Shown piece by piece: positions 1 to 7,003 of a stretch of DNA of 26,659 nt; positions within the stretch are counted from its first letter, which is position 1, and each line of letters starts with the position of its first letter. The notes below the pieces were generated by a model. It worked only from the letters and a program-made list of their open reading frames with translations. It did not search any database and was not told where the DNA came from. A program made the translations under genes and the position numbers. Origin of the DNA: an uncultured Marvinbryantia sp. (lineage in GTDB: Bacteria; Bacillota; Clostridia; Lachnospirales; Lachnospiraceae); NCBI GenBank assembly GCA_937915375.1, contig CALDMO010000001.1:1-26659 (forward strand). The letters are read 5' to 3'.

Positions 1-52
1 CCTATAATTGAGTCTTAGGAGGACCCTGTTATATCCATTTAACTAACGAGAC
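1..52 (-). tRNA. tRNA-Arg(CCU), 3' end cut off by the window edge
   Basis: Read on the minus strand from position 52 downward, the sequence folds as the first two thirds of a tRNA. It has a 7-nt 5' acceptor strand GTCTCGT, then TA, then a D-stem GTTA/TAAC around an 8-nt loop containing the conserved GG. A five-pair anticodon stem follows (GGGTC/GACTC, one G-U pair) around the loop CTCCTAA. The anticodon is CCU, which reads AGG. The variable loop and the start of the T-stem (TAGG) follow, and the gene then leaves the window. The missing 3' part could not be checked, but the D and anticodon arms are too regular to be chance. Confidence 0.85.
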
Positions 53-115
53 AAAATGCCATTTCCCCTTGAAAACACGCGGTTTTCCGGCTTTTTGGTA
101 ATGGCAACCTTTATT

Positions 116-146
116 TAATTATCAGCTTTTTTCAAGCTGTTAATTA
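116..146. other. hairpin in the gene-free left edge
   Basis: A 13-nt inverted repeat (116-128 against 134-146, one T/T mismatch, 5-nt loop TTTTC) sits in the 53-275 spacer. On the plus strand it is followed by a T-rich stretch (CTATTATTTTT), so it could end plus-strand transcription; on the minus strand it would lie 64 nt upstream of the tRNA-Arg. The rest of 53-275 holds only short weak inverted repeats (CCCT/AGGG at 182-192, GAAAAC/GTTTTC at 71-87) and no credible coding sequence. Confidence 0.5.
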
Positions 147-275
147 CTATTATTTTTCATGTTGGTGACATCAAAGCACTCCCCTTTTAGGGTAACACCT
201 TCGTGTCAATTTTTACTCTTCTTAACTAGATTTGAACCCAAAAGTTTTTTCAGGAAGTGATAACCTTGGTTCCTC

Positions 276-314
276 CTTAGGAGGCTATTGTTATATCCGT
301 TTAACTATAGGAAC
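276..314 (-). pseudogene. broken tRNA-Arg(CCU) copy, 5' half only
   Basis: On the minus strand this segment repeats the tRNA-Arg(CCU) pattern seen at 1-52. It has an acceptor-like strand GTTCCTA, TA, D-stem GTTA/TAAC with a GG-containing 8-nt loop, A, the 5' anticodon strand ATAGC and the loop CTCCTAA. The match ends just after the anticodon loop: the next bases (GGAGG) do not pair with ATAGC, where GCTAT would be needed. No T-arm follows at the right distance. It therefore looks like a tRNA gene split at the anticodon loop. The breakpoint bases form a short palindrome, CCTCC-TAA-GGAGG on this strand. Whether it is an integration scar or a decayed duplicate cannot be told from this window. 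Confidence 0.6.
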
Positions 315-385
315 AAATGAGAATATTTATCTCACATCTACTATCATACCGTTTTTTGCCCGATCTGGCAACTGTTTTATTTATT

Positions 386-1264
386 TTAATCTGGAAAATT
401 AATTTTTCCCTGCAGCCAGACTTCTCCCTTAAATCGTCTTCCAATCGCCGGATCCCCAAGCAAATCAGCTTCGTTAATACATACATCCATCATCATATCA
501 TTACATTTCAAAAAAAGCTGATAGATATATTCCTTTGTCTTTATATTACGGATTTTTTTATAGGACTGGATTTCCCCCATCAACTGATAACGGTCGCATT
601 CCATTCCATAAGGCATAAAAAATGTATCCACAATACTGAACACATCTTCACGCAATATACGTCTGGAAATCATATCATAGGTATCGATATCCTCCAGAGT
701 GAGGCTCTCAATCGCGCTTTCATCACCGTTTTTTGCCGCTGCAATCAAATGGCTTCTATTGCTGACGGATTCCATATCCAAAAGATCTTGCTGAGGCTGT
801 TTTAAAATCGGCAGCAAAATCTTACCGTCTGTAGACAACCCGTTAAAAGTCACACTGATATTACTGCTATCCAAACGGCTTCTGGAAGCTTCCTTACGGT
901 ATTTTGCTGCATTTGAAACATAAAAAATAATAGAAGTTGCAATACGGACATCTTCGCAAACACCTGCAAAGGAATCCTTTTCCCCATGTTTTTCCACAAT
1001 TATATCCGCATAACTGCTTATCGTACCTGTTTCAAAATAAGGAAAATAATAATCGCGGTGAAAACCATTTTTATCCATTTCTCCACAGACAGTTAATCCA
1101 CATCCAGGTGCAAATTCCTTACGGTATTCCACAAACGCATTTCCAGTTTCCACACGGACAGCGTCACGGGCATCGCAGGAGGTGCAAACCTCCTGCAGTA
1201 ATTCCTCAATTGCCCGTCTATCTGTTATATTACTAAAACCAATTGCACGCAAAAAACTATGCAT
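386..1264 (-). CDS. DUF3881-like protein of unknown function
   Basis: This encodes 292 residues. The opening (MHSFLRAIGF) and the overall length match my memory of the DUF3881 family, which is found mainly in Lachnospiraceae and has no assigned function. There is no signal peptide, clear membrane segment or recognisable catalytic motif; the protein looks soluble and mixed alpha/beta with several cysteines (for example a CTSC pair near residue 28). An AAGGAG ribosome-binding site lies 8 nt before the ATG, and the gene starts only 19 nt past the serS stop, so it is probably co-transcribed with serS. I see no clear terminator after its stop. The family name is a recollection, not a search result. 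Confidence 0.7.
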   Translation of the reverse strand: MHSFLRAIGFSNITDRRAIEELLQEVCTSCDARDAVRVETGNAFVEYRKEFAPGCGLTVCGEMDKNGFHRDYYFPYFETGTISSYADIIVEKHGEKDSFAGVCEDVRIATSIIFYVSNAAKYRKEASRSRLDSSNISVTFNGLSTDGKILLPILKQPQQDLLDMESVSNRSHLIAAAKNGDESAIESLTLEDIDTYDMISRRILREDVFSIVDTFFMPYGMECDRYQLMGEIQSYKKIRNIKTKEYIYQLFLKCNDMMMDVCINEADLLGDPAIGRRFKGEVWLQGKINFPD

Positions 1265-1283
1265 TCAAAATTCTCCTTATAAA

Positions 1284-2573
1284 TCAATGCTTCGGCACAA
1301 TTTTCTCCACACCGCCCATGTACATCTGCAGTGCTTTCGGAATATTCACGCTTCCATCCTCATTTAAGTTGTTTTCCAAGAATGCAATCAACATACGCGG
1401 CGGTGCAACAACTGTATTATTCAATGTATGTGCCAAATATTTTTTGCCATCTTCACCTTTTACACGGATCTGCAGACGACGCGCCTGTGCATCACCAAGA
1501 TTAGAACAGCTTCCTACTTCAAAATATTTCTTCTGACGCGGAGACCATGCTTCCACATCACAGGATTTTACCTTCAAATCCGCCAGATCCCCAGAGCAGC
1601 ATTCCAGCGTACGCACCGGAATATCCAGAGAGCGGAACAAATCTACCGTATTCTGCCAAAGCTTTTCATACCACATCATACTCTCTTCCGGTTTGCAGAC
1701 AACAATCATTTCCTGTTTTTCAAACTGATGAATACGGTAAACACCGCGCTCCTCAATGCCGTGCGCTCCTTTTTCCTTACGGAAACACGGAGAATAACTG
1801 GTCAGTGTTTTCGGCAGTTCCGCTTCCGGTGTGATTGTATCAATAAATTTTCCGATCATAGAATGTTCACTGGTACCAATCAAATAAAGATCTTCGCCCT
1901 CAATCTTATACATCATAGATTCCATTTCCGCAAAGCTCATAACACCAGTCACTACGTTGCTTCGAATCATAAACGGCGGAATGCAGTAAGTAAATCCTCT
2001 GTCGATCATAAAATCTCTTGCATAAGAAATTACCGCGGAATGGATTCTGGCAATGTCACCCATCAAGTAATAAAATCCGTTTCCAGCTACTTTACCGGCT
2101 GCATCCATATCAATGCCGTCAAATCTTTCCATAATATCGGTATGATAAGGAATTTCAAAATCCGGAACAACCGGTTCACCGAATTTTTCAATTTCCACAT
2201 TTTCACTGTCATCTTTTCCAATCGGAACAGACGGATCAATAATATTCGGTATCACCATCATAATCTTTTTAATTTTCTCTTCTACTTCTTTTTCTTCTTC
2301 AGTAAGAGCAGCCACTCTGTCAGCCTGTGCAGAAACCTGTTTCTTTACTTCCTCTGCTTCCTCTTTTTTTCCCTGCCCCATCAGAGCGCCAATCTGTTTA
2401 GAAAGTTTATTACGATTTGCGCGAAGTCCTTCTACTTCATTTTTGATATCACGATTTTTCTTGTCCAGTTCAATTACCTCATCTACCATTTCCAGCTTCT
2501 GATCCTGAAACTTATTACGGATATTCTGTTTTACAATCTCCGGATTTTCTCTTAAAAATTTAATATCTAACAT
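1284..2573 (-). CDS. serS: Serine--tRNA ligase (seryl-tRNA synthetase)
   Basis: This 429-residue class II aminoacyl-tRNA synthetase charges tRNA-Ser with serine in the cytoplasm. Residues about 25-105 form the long charged coiled-coil arm that grips the tRNA-Ser variable arm. The catalytic domain follows, with a TSE at 234-236 in the place of the usual serine-binding TAE. Motif 2 is at about 262-288 (CFRKEKGAHG then RIHQFEKQE). Motif 3 is unusual: residues 385-399 read NNTVVAPPRMLIAFL where canonical SerRS has a SGLAVGRT-like stretch, although the key Arg (393) remains. The upstream spacer to DUF4446 (about 130 nt) is very AT-rich; I find no T-box and no confident promoter there. The start has an AGAGAGGG ribosome-binding site. 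Confidence 0.95.
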   Translation of the reverse strand: MLDIKFLRENPEIVKQNIRNKFQDQKLEMVDEVIELDKKNRDIKNEVEGLRANRNKLSKQIGALMGQGKKEEAEEVKKQVSAQADRVAALTEEEKEVEEKIKKIMMVIPNIIDPSVPIGKDDSENVEIEKFGEPVVPDFEIPYHTDIMERFDGIDMDAAGKVAGNGFYYLMGDIARIHSAVISYARDFMIDRGFTYCIPPFMIRSNVVTGVMSFAEMESMMYKIEGEDLYLIGTSEHSMIGKFIDTITPEAELPKTLTSYSPCFRKEKGAHGIEERGVYRIHQFEKQEMIVVCKPEESMMWYEKLWQNTVDLFRSLDIPVRTLECCSGDLADLKVKSCDVEAWSPRQKKYFEVGSCSNLGDAQARRLQIRVKGEDGKKYLAHTLNNTVVAPPRMLIAFLENNLNEDGSVNIPKALQMYMGGVEKIVPKH

Positions 2574-2702
2574 TTTTCTTCCCTCTCTTATTTTCTATAG
2601 TTTAAAGTTCTTACAGGTTTTAATACCAATTTACATAATTATTTTTCATATGTAGAGTTTACATAAATTTTTATCTGTTCTATATATTTTTTATGTTAAT
2701 TG

Positions 2703-3212
2703 TTAATCCACATACATATTTACTGCCTGACGAAGTGCTTCTTTTTCTTCTTCACCAAGAACAATATACGATTCACCCTTTACAATCTCCTTAATATACG
2801 TGTAACATCCTTCTCGGCTGTGAATCGCATTAATTACAAATCCACTGTTTTCCTGGTCTAACATTGCTAAAGCAAAACTGAGTTTTCCACCCATTTCTTT
2901 AAAAGCATCGTATTTTACAATCGCAGTCTTATTTAACGTATGTGTCTGAATTTCCTGCAGCTGACGAATCTGCTCCATATGATTTTTACTGGATTCAATT
3001 AGCATATCAATATCACTCATATTACGGAGAATCGTTTTTTCCAATGATACGCCATCTTTTCCCTTCATGAAACTCTTATATTTCATCATAAAACGATTCA
3101 TTTTAAATGAATTTTTAATCTGAAGAATCAAAAGTATCACAATCACGACCATCATCAGTATCATAATAATACCCGGGTCAATAATTAAGTTGTTCAATAT
3201 TGAATTTTCCAT
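2703..3212 (-). CDS. DUF4446 family membrane protein
   Basis: This encodes 169 residues. One strong membrane helix lies near the N-terminus (about residues 13-30, rich in I, L, M and V). A basic segment and a predicted helical, possibly coiled-coil region (about 55-95) follow. The C-terminal part (about 97-165) contains a FVINAIHSREGCYTY stretch typical of the DUF4446 proteins that sit beside parB in Clostridia. Function is unknown; the helix and the gene's constant place next to parAB suggest a membrane-linked partner of chromosome segregation or cell-envelope work, which is inference. It starts 15 nt after the parB stop, so the genes are in one operon. Confidence 0.75.
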   Translation of the reverse strand: MENSILNNLIIDPGIIMILMMVVIVILLILQIKNSFKMNRFMMKYKSFMKGKDGVSLEKTILRNMSDIDMLIESSKNHMEQIRQLQEIQTHTLNKTAIVKYDAFKEMGGKLSFALAMLDQENSGFVINAIHSREGCYTYIKEIVKGESYIVLGEEEKEALRQAVNMYVD

Positions 3213-3227
3213 ATCATCAGCCCCTTA

Positions 3228-4148
3228 CTATTTGATTGTTTCCATCATTTCTACGATTCTTTCCAACTCCTCATTAGAATAATATTCGATGGTAATCTTT
3301 CCTTTGTTATTCGCTTTATGGTCAATAACAACTTTTGTTCCAAGTATTGCCTTAATTTTTTCTTCTATATCCTTATAAATAAAACTATTTACTTTTTGAG
3401 GCTTTTCTTTTTCTGTCTTTTGATTTTGAAGTGATTTTACCAGTTTTTCTGTTTCTCTTACACTCAGCTTACAATCAAAAATATGTCCAGCCGTTGTATA
3501 CTGTAATTCTTTATCCTCTAAAGCAAGCAAAGCCCGGGCATGTCCTGTAGAAATCATATCATCAATGACCATCTGCTGCACACGTTCATCCAACTTCAAT
3601 AAACGCATAGAGTTTGTTACAGCAGTTCGGCTTTTTGAAACACGTTCCGCTACTTCATCTTGTTTTAAGTGAAATTCCTCCAAAAGGTGTTTGAATGCCA
3701 TTGCTTCTTCAATTGGATTTAGGTCCTCTCTCTGAATATTTTCAATCAAAGAAATTTCCATAACTTCCTGCGGTGTATATTCCTTGATAATGACCGGAAC
3801 TGTCTTTAAACCTGCCTGTTTTGCGGCTCTCCAACGCCGTTCACCAGCTATAATTTCATAATGATTATCCTTTTTCTGTACAATTAACGGTTGTATAACA
3901 CCAAACTGTTTGATAGAATCTGCCAGTTCAATGAGCGAATCCTCATCAAAGTTTTTACGTGGCTGTTTTCTGTTTGGTTCGATCTCAACAATTCGTAATG
4001 TCTGTACACCCTCTTTTGGCACTAAAGCTTTTTCTTCAAAAACTTTTTTTTCTTTTGCAGTTTCCTTTTCCAAAATCGTTGTTTTTTTTCTGGCTTCCGG
4101 TATCAAGGCATCCAAACCTTTTCCAAGACCAGTTTTTTTTGCTACCAT
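3228..4148 (-). CDS. parB: Chromosome-partitioning protein ParB (Spo0J)
   Basis: This encodes 306 residues. ParB is a CTP-dependent clamp that loads at parS sites, spreads on DNA near the origin and recruits condensin. The N-terminal MVAKKTGLGKGLDALIP is the conserved peptide that stimulates ParA ATPase. The CTP-binding motifs are GERRWRA (102-108) and ENIQR (136-140), and a helix-turn-helix for parS recognition spans about 160-181. A charged linker and a C-terminal dimerisation segment complete the protein. Its start overlaps the parA stop by 7 nt, indicating translational coupling. Two perfect parS sites lie just beyond parA, giving a complete parABS system. Confidence 0.96.
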   Translation of the reverse strand: MVAKKTGLGKGLDALIPEARKKTTILEKETAKEKKVFEEKALVPKEGVQTLRIVEIEPNRKQPRKNFDEDSLIELADSIKQFGVIQPLIVQKKDNHYEIIAGERRWRAAKQAGLKTVPVIIKEYTPQEVMEISLIENIQREDLNPIEEAMAFKHLLEEFHLKQDEVAERVSKSRTAVTNSMRLLKLDERVQQMVIDDMISTGHARALLALEDKELQYTTAGHIFDCKLSVRETEKLVKSLQNQKTEKEKPQKVNSFIYKDIEEKIKAILGTKVVIDHKANNKGKITIEYYSNEELERIVEMMETIK

Positions 4149-4915
4149 TCTTCCACTCCTCTGTTCATCACTTCTTCTGCTAACAGACGATAACTTTCCG
4201 CTCCAGCAGACTTTGCATCATACAGATTTATCGGCATTCCATAACTTGGAGCCTCTGCTAAACGGACATTTCTGGGAATAATTGTTTTATAAATAGTCTG
4301 CTCCAGATTATTCTTCACATTTTCTACCACTTGAAGTGATAAATTAGTACGCGCATCATACATGGTAAACACAATACCTTCAATCTCTAAATCAGGATTT
4401 AATCTGTCTTTTACAAGATTTATGGTATGTATCAACTGAGATAAACCTTCTAACGCATAATATTCACATTGAATTGGAACAATCACAGTGTCTGCTGCAC
4501 ACATTGAATTAATCGTTAATATATTCAATGAAGGCGGGCAATCTATAATAACAAAATCATATTCACTGCGAATTTCTTCTAATGCTTTTTGCAGAATAAA
4601 TTCCTTTTCCTGTTCACCAATCAATTCTATTTCCACTGCTGCCAAATTAATATTAGATGTTATAATTTCTAGATTTTCCGCAACACTCTTTTGTAAGCAA
4701 TCCCTTACTTTTGTTTCCCCTAATAAAAGTTCATAAACAGTGTTTTCTATCTCATCTTTATCAACACCTAATCCGCTCGTCATATTTCCCTGCGGATCCA
4801 TATCTATAGCAAGCACTTTTTTTCCTGCCTCTGCAAGACAGGCGGAAAGATTAATAGCGGTAGTCGTCTTTCCGACACCACCTTTTTGATTGGCAACTAC
4901 GATAATTCTTCCCAT
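4142..4915 (-). CDS. parA: Chromosome-partitioning ATPase ParA (Soj)
   Basis: This 257-residue Walker-type ATPase carries the deviant Walker A motif KGGVGKTT (residues 11-18) and a Walker B region ending in DCPPSL (FVIIDCPPSL). It works with ParB in origin segregation and, in Bacillus, modulates DnaA. The length is normal for chromosomal Soj. The ATG is preceded by a good site (ACGGAGG), 8 nt away. A promoter with an extended -10 and an adjacent parS site lies immediately upstream, so ParB could influence its expression. Confidence 0.96.
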   Translation of the reverse strand: MGRIIVVANQKGGVGKTTTAINLSACLAEAGKKVLAIDMDPQGNMTSGLGVDKDEIENTVYELLLGETKVRDCLQKSVAENLEIITSNINLAAVEIELIGEQEKEFILQKALEEIRSEYDFVIIDCPPSLNILTINSMCAADTVIVPIQCEYYALEGLSQLIHTINLVKDRLNPDLEIEGIVFTMYDARTNLSLQVVENVKNNLEQTIYKTIIPRNVRLAEAPSYGMPINLYDAKSAGAESYRLLAEEVMNRGVEEW

Positions 4916-4944
4916 TTTCTTTTCCTCCGTAAATTGCTTTTATC

Positions 4945-4973
4945 AGTATAACATATTTTTTCTTTTAATTCTA
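4945..4973 (-). promoter_or_regulatory. Promoter of the parA-parB-DUF4446 operon
   Basis: On the minus strand a TATACT -10 (4945-4950) is preceded by TGT, giving an extended -10 (TGn). The -35 at 17-bp spacing is poor (TAGAAT, 4968-4973), which the extended -10 would offset. A parS palindrome begins only two bases further upstream, so ParB bound there would touch the polymerase footprint. Predicted by pattern only. Confidence 0.6.
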
Positions 4974-4974
4974 T

Positions 4975-4992
4975 ATGTTTCACGTGAAACAT
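4975..4992. promoter_or_regulatory. parS site 1
   Basis: A perfect 18-bp palindrome containing TGTTTCACGTGAAACA, the universal bacterial parS consensus bound by ParB. It lies 60 bp upstream of the parA start codon, next to the presumed parA promoter. Confidence 0.95.
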
Positions 4993-5099
4993 TCAATAAG
5001 AAATCTATAATTTTTTAGTCTTCCTGATGAACTACTTTATATAAAAATATTATTTGCTTTATAACCAATCATCTAGCAAAATCAAAAATAATCCATTAA

Positions 5100-5117
5100 A
5101 TGTTTCACGTGAAACAT
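5100..5117. promoter_or_regulatory. parS site 2
   Basis: A second perfect copy of the parS palindrome (core TGTTTCACGTGAAACA), 125 bp from the first, centre to centre. It lies 35 bp upstream of the -35 element of the hydrolase gene. Between the two sites (4993-5099) is AT-rich sequence without other features; the whole 4916-5233 gap is thus a regulatory and segregation region. Confidence 0.95.
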
Positions 5118-5152
5118 TTATAAATATGTTTAAAAACATCATAAAATCTTTC

Positions 5153-5181
5153 TTGTATAAACATTGATTTTCGTTTATACT
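5153..5181 (+). promoter_or_regulatory. Promoter of the alpha/beta hydrolase gene
   Basis: A -35 TTGTAT (5153-5158) and a -10 TATACT (5176-5181) are separated by exactly 17 bp, 53 bp before the start codon. This is a good sigma-A type match. Confidence 0.7.
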
Positions 5182-5233
5182 AATATAAGAATCTATCATT
5201 ATCGTATATTAGTATTAGCAGGGGGTAAATGCA

Positions 5234-6175
5234 ATGAAAGAAAGATTAAAAAAACTTATGAAACTTGCAATCTGGACATCTGTTTTGATGTATCTTGCAA
5301 ATAAATTTATTGAATCATCTGCTGATATTCATCATCTGATGAAAACATCAAAGGGGGATTTTTATCACTGGCGACACGGAAACATTTTTTACACAGTCAC
5401 CGGATGTGGTTCTCCTATTTTGTTAATCCACGATTTGAACCCGGCAGCTTCGCAAAAAGAATGGTCAGAGGTGATAGAATCTCTTTCCGAGAACCATACC
5501 GTTTATGCTATTGATTTATTAGGATGTGGTCGCTCTGAAAAACCGAATATTACCTATACTACTTATCTTTATATAGAATTAATCTCTGATTTTATTAAAG
5601 ATATCATTGATGAACGTACGGACATTATTGCAACAGGAAAATCAGGTTCCTTTGTCATTATGACTGCAAAACTATACCCAGAACTGTTAGAAAATATTCA
5701 TCTGGTAAACCCAGACAGTTTAGATACGTTAAAGCATATTCCAGACACATTCTCCAAAATTGCTAAATCTATTTTAAGCTGTCCTCTACTTGGTGTTTCT
5801 GTTTACTATTTGCTCACAAACAGAAACCAGTTAGAATATGATTTCTGTGAAAAATATTTATACAATCCATTCCACAGTTCTTCCAAAATGATTGATACCT
5901 ATTATGAATCTGCCCATTTAAGCAGAGGGAACGGCAGATTTTTGTCTGCAAGTTTGATTGGAAACTATTTGAACTTTGATATACGTTTTGCGTTATCGAA
6001 TATAGATAAAAATATAAACTTGACTTTCGGAAATGAACTTAATGACGCGGAAGAAATTGCTGAAGAGTATGCAAAATATAATGAAAATATATCCTGCAGC
6101 TTTATAGACAAAACAAAGATGCTTCCACATCTGGAAGCACCTGAAAAATTTATGAAGATTATCAACATTATGTAA
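5234..6175 (+). CDS. Alpha/beta-hydrolase fold protein, probably membrane-anchored
   Basis: This encodes 313 residues. A basic N-terminus is followed by a hydrophobic stretch (about 8-24) that could be a membrane anchor or uncleaved signal. The hydrolase fold begins near residue 50, with PILLIHDLNP holding the oxyanion-loop region and AIDLLGCGRSEKP the usual strand-turn. The nucleophile elbow is G-K-S137-G-S, so the usual last Gly of GxSxG is Ser. The catalytic His is probably 299 (PHLEAPEKF, a family-typical ending); the acid residue is unclear, as the expected GxxD position reads GNELND. Substrate unknown. It has its own promoter, a GGGGGT ribosome-binding site and its own terminator, and is the only plus-strand gene left of oriC, so it is transcribed toward the origin. 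Confidence 0.8.
   Translation: MKERLKKLMKLAIWTSVLMYLANKFIESSADIHHLMKTSKGDFYHWRHGNIFYTVTGCGSPILLIHDLNPAASQKEWSEVIESLSENHTVYAIDLLGCGRSEKPNITYTTYLYIELISDFIKDIIDERTDIIATGKSGSFVIMTAKLYPELLENIHLVNPDSLDTLKHIPDTFSKIAKSILSCPLLGVSVYYLLTNRNQLEYDFCEKYLYNPFHSSSKMIDTYYESAHLSRGNGRFLSASLIGNYLNFDIRFALSNIDKNINLTFGNELNDAEEIAEEYAKYNENISCSFIDKTKMLPHLEAPEKFMKIINIM
6109..6139 (-). terminator. Terminator of the rsmG operon, inside the hydrolase gene
   Basis: An 8-bp perfect stem (TGCTTCCA 6120-6127 with TGGAAGCA 6132-6139) around a 4-nt loop is followed on the minus strand by the T-rich run TCTTTGTTTTG. This fits an intrinsic terminator for transcripts coming from rsmG. It lies wholly within the last 20 codons of the opposing hydrolase gene, and the loop encodes the putative catalytic His299. 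Confidence 0.65.
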
Positions 6176-6181
6176 TTACTA

Positions 6182-6904
6182 TTATTGAATTGGTTCCCTG
6201 GAAGGCATTCCTGCTTTCCGGGGATATTTTTTATCCGTTTTTTTCACCTTTTTCATTTTCACCAATGTACGCTCCCCGGTATCTAATAACTCAAACTTAC
6301 AAATATTTTCTACTTTTCCACCTAAAACTGAAATTGCCTTCTCTGCATTGTGGATTTCTTCTTCTGCTTTTACGGACTTATAGGATACAAATGAACCGCC
6401 TATTTTAATATAGGGTATACAATATTCACTGAGAGAAGCCAAATTTGCAACTGCTCTGGAAACAGAAAGATCAAACTGTTCTCTATACTTCACATCTTTT
6501 GCAAAATCTTCGGCCCGACCATGAATTGCTTCTATATTCTTTAATTGTAATTCTTCGATTACGCTGTTTAAAAATTTTATACGCTTTCCTAACGAATCCA
6601 AAAGCACCACTTTCAAATGAGGAAAAGCTATTTTTAAAGGAATTCCCGGAAAACCAGCTCCTGTCCCAATATCAATCATGCTAATTACTTTTGTCATATC
6701 CATTGTCTTTGCAATTGACAGACTGTCAAAAAAATGCTTTTTCAACACTTCGCTGTATTCTGTAATCGCAGTCAGATTCATGAAGGAATTCCACTCTACA
6801 AGCAGTTCATAATACCTTTGAAACTGCTTCATTTGTAAATCAGTCAATGTTATGTTAACTGATTTGCAATCTTTGCAAAATTGTATCATATCATAATTAC
6901 TCAT
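6182..6904 (-). CDS. rsmG: 16S rRNA (guanine-N7) methyltransferase RsmG (GidB)
   Basis: This 240-residue SAM-dependent enzyme methylates the G corresponding to E. coli 16S G527, in the decoding centre. The SAM-binding motif is DIGTGAGFPGIP (residues 78-89), and the later VSRAVA motif (about 148-153) is also typical. The C-terminal basic tail ends in PRKAGMPSREPIQ, normal for the family. The ribosome-binding site is weak (GAAGG, 11 nt upstream). It lies 99 nt past mnmG, in the ancient mnmG-rsmG association. Its 3' end contains the terminator of the convergent hydrolase gene. Confidence 0.95.
   Translation of the reverse strand: MSNYDMIQFCKDCKSVNITLTDLQMKQFQRYYELLVEWNSFMNLTAITEYSEVLKKHFFDSLSIAKTMDMTKVISMIDIGTGAGFPGIPLKIAFPHLKVVLLDSLGKRIKFLNSVIEELQLKNIEAIHGRAEDFAKDVKYREQFDLSVSRAVANLASLSEYCIPYIKIGGSFVSYKSVKAEEEIHNAEKAISVLGGKVENICKFELLDTGERTLVKMKKVKKTDKKYPRKAGMPSREPIQ
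6196..6232 (+). terminator. Terminator of the hydrolase gene, inside rsmG
   Basis: An 8-bp stem (CCCTGGAA 6196-6203 with TTCCGGGG 6216-6223, one G-U pair, 12-nt loop) is followed on the plus strand by ATATTTTTTA. It starts 20 nt after the hydrolase stop and lies inside the last codons of rsmG. Confidence 0.7.
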
Positions 6905-7003
6905 TTTATTTTCAACCTTCTATTTATTCCTTTTCAGCAAAACTACTATATTTCATGTTTCATCCAAAAGTTTTATTCAAAAATTGCTAACATATTCAGA
7001 CAT

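Noticed and set aside
141..200. A peptide-like minus-strand frame (GVTLKGECFDVTN) resembling a transposase tail
   Set aside because: It is under 25 codons with an in-frame stop before it and no start or family match.
317..805. A plus-strand open frame over the end of the DUF3881 gene
   Set aside because: It overlaps the broken tRNA region and then DUF3881 in antisense, has no ribosome-binding site and no family likeness.
1428..2555. A 375-codon open frame on the plus strand opposite serS
   Set aside because: It is antisense to a clear SerRS, its product is rich in F, H, I and R with no domain likeness, and it has no ribosome-binding site.
2574..2702. A T-box leader upstream of serS
   Set aside because: The spacer is only about 130 nt, very AT-rich, and lacks the T-box sequence and a specifier stem followed by a terminator.
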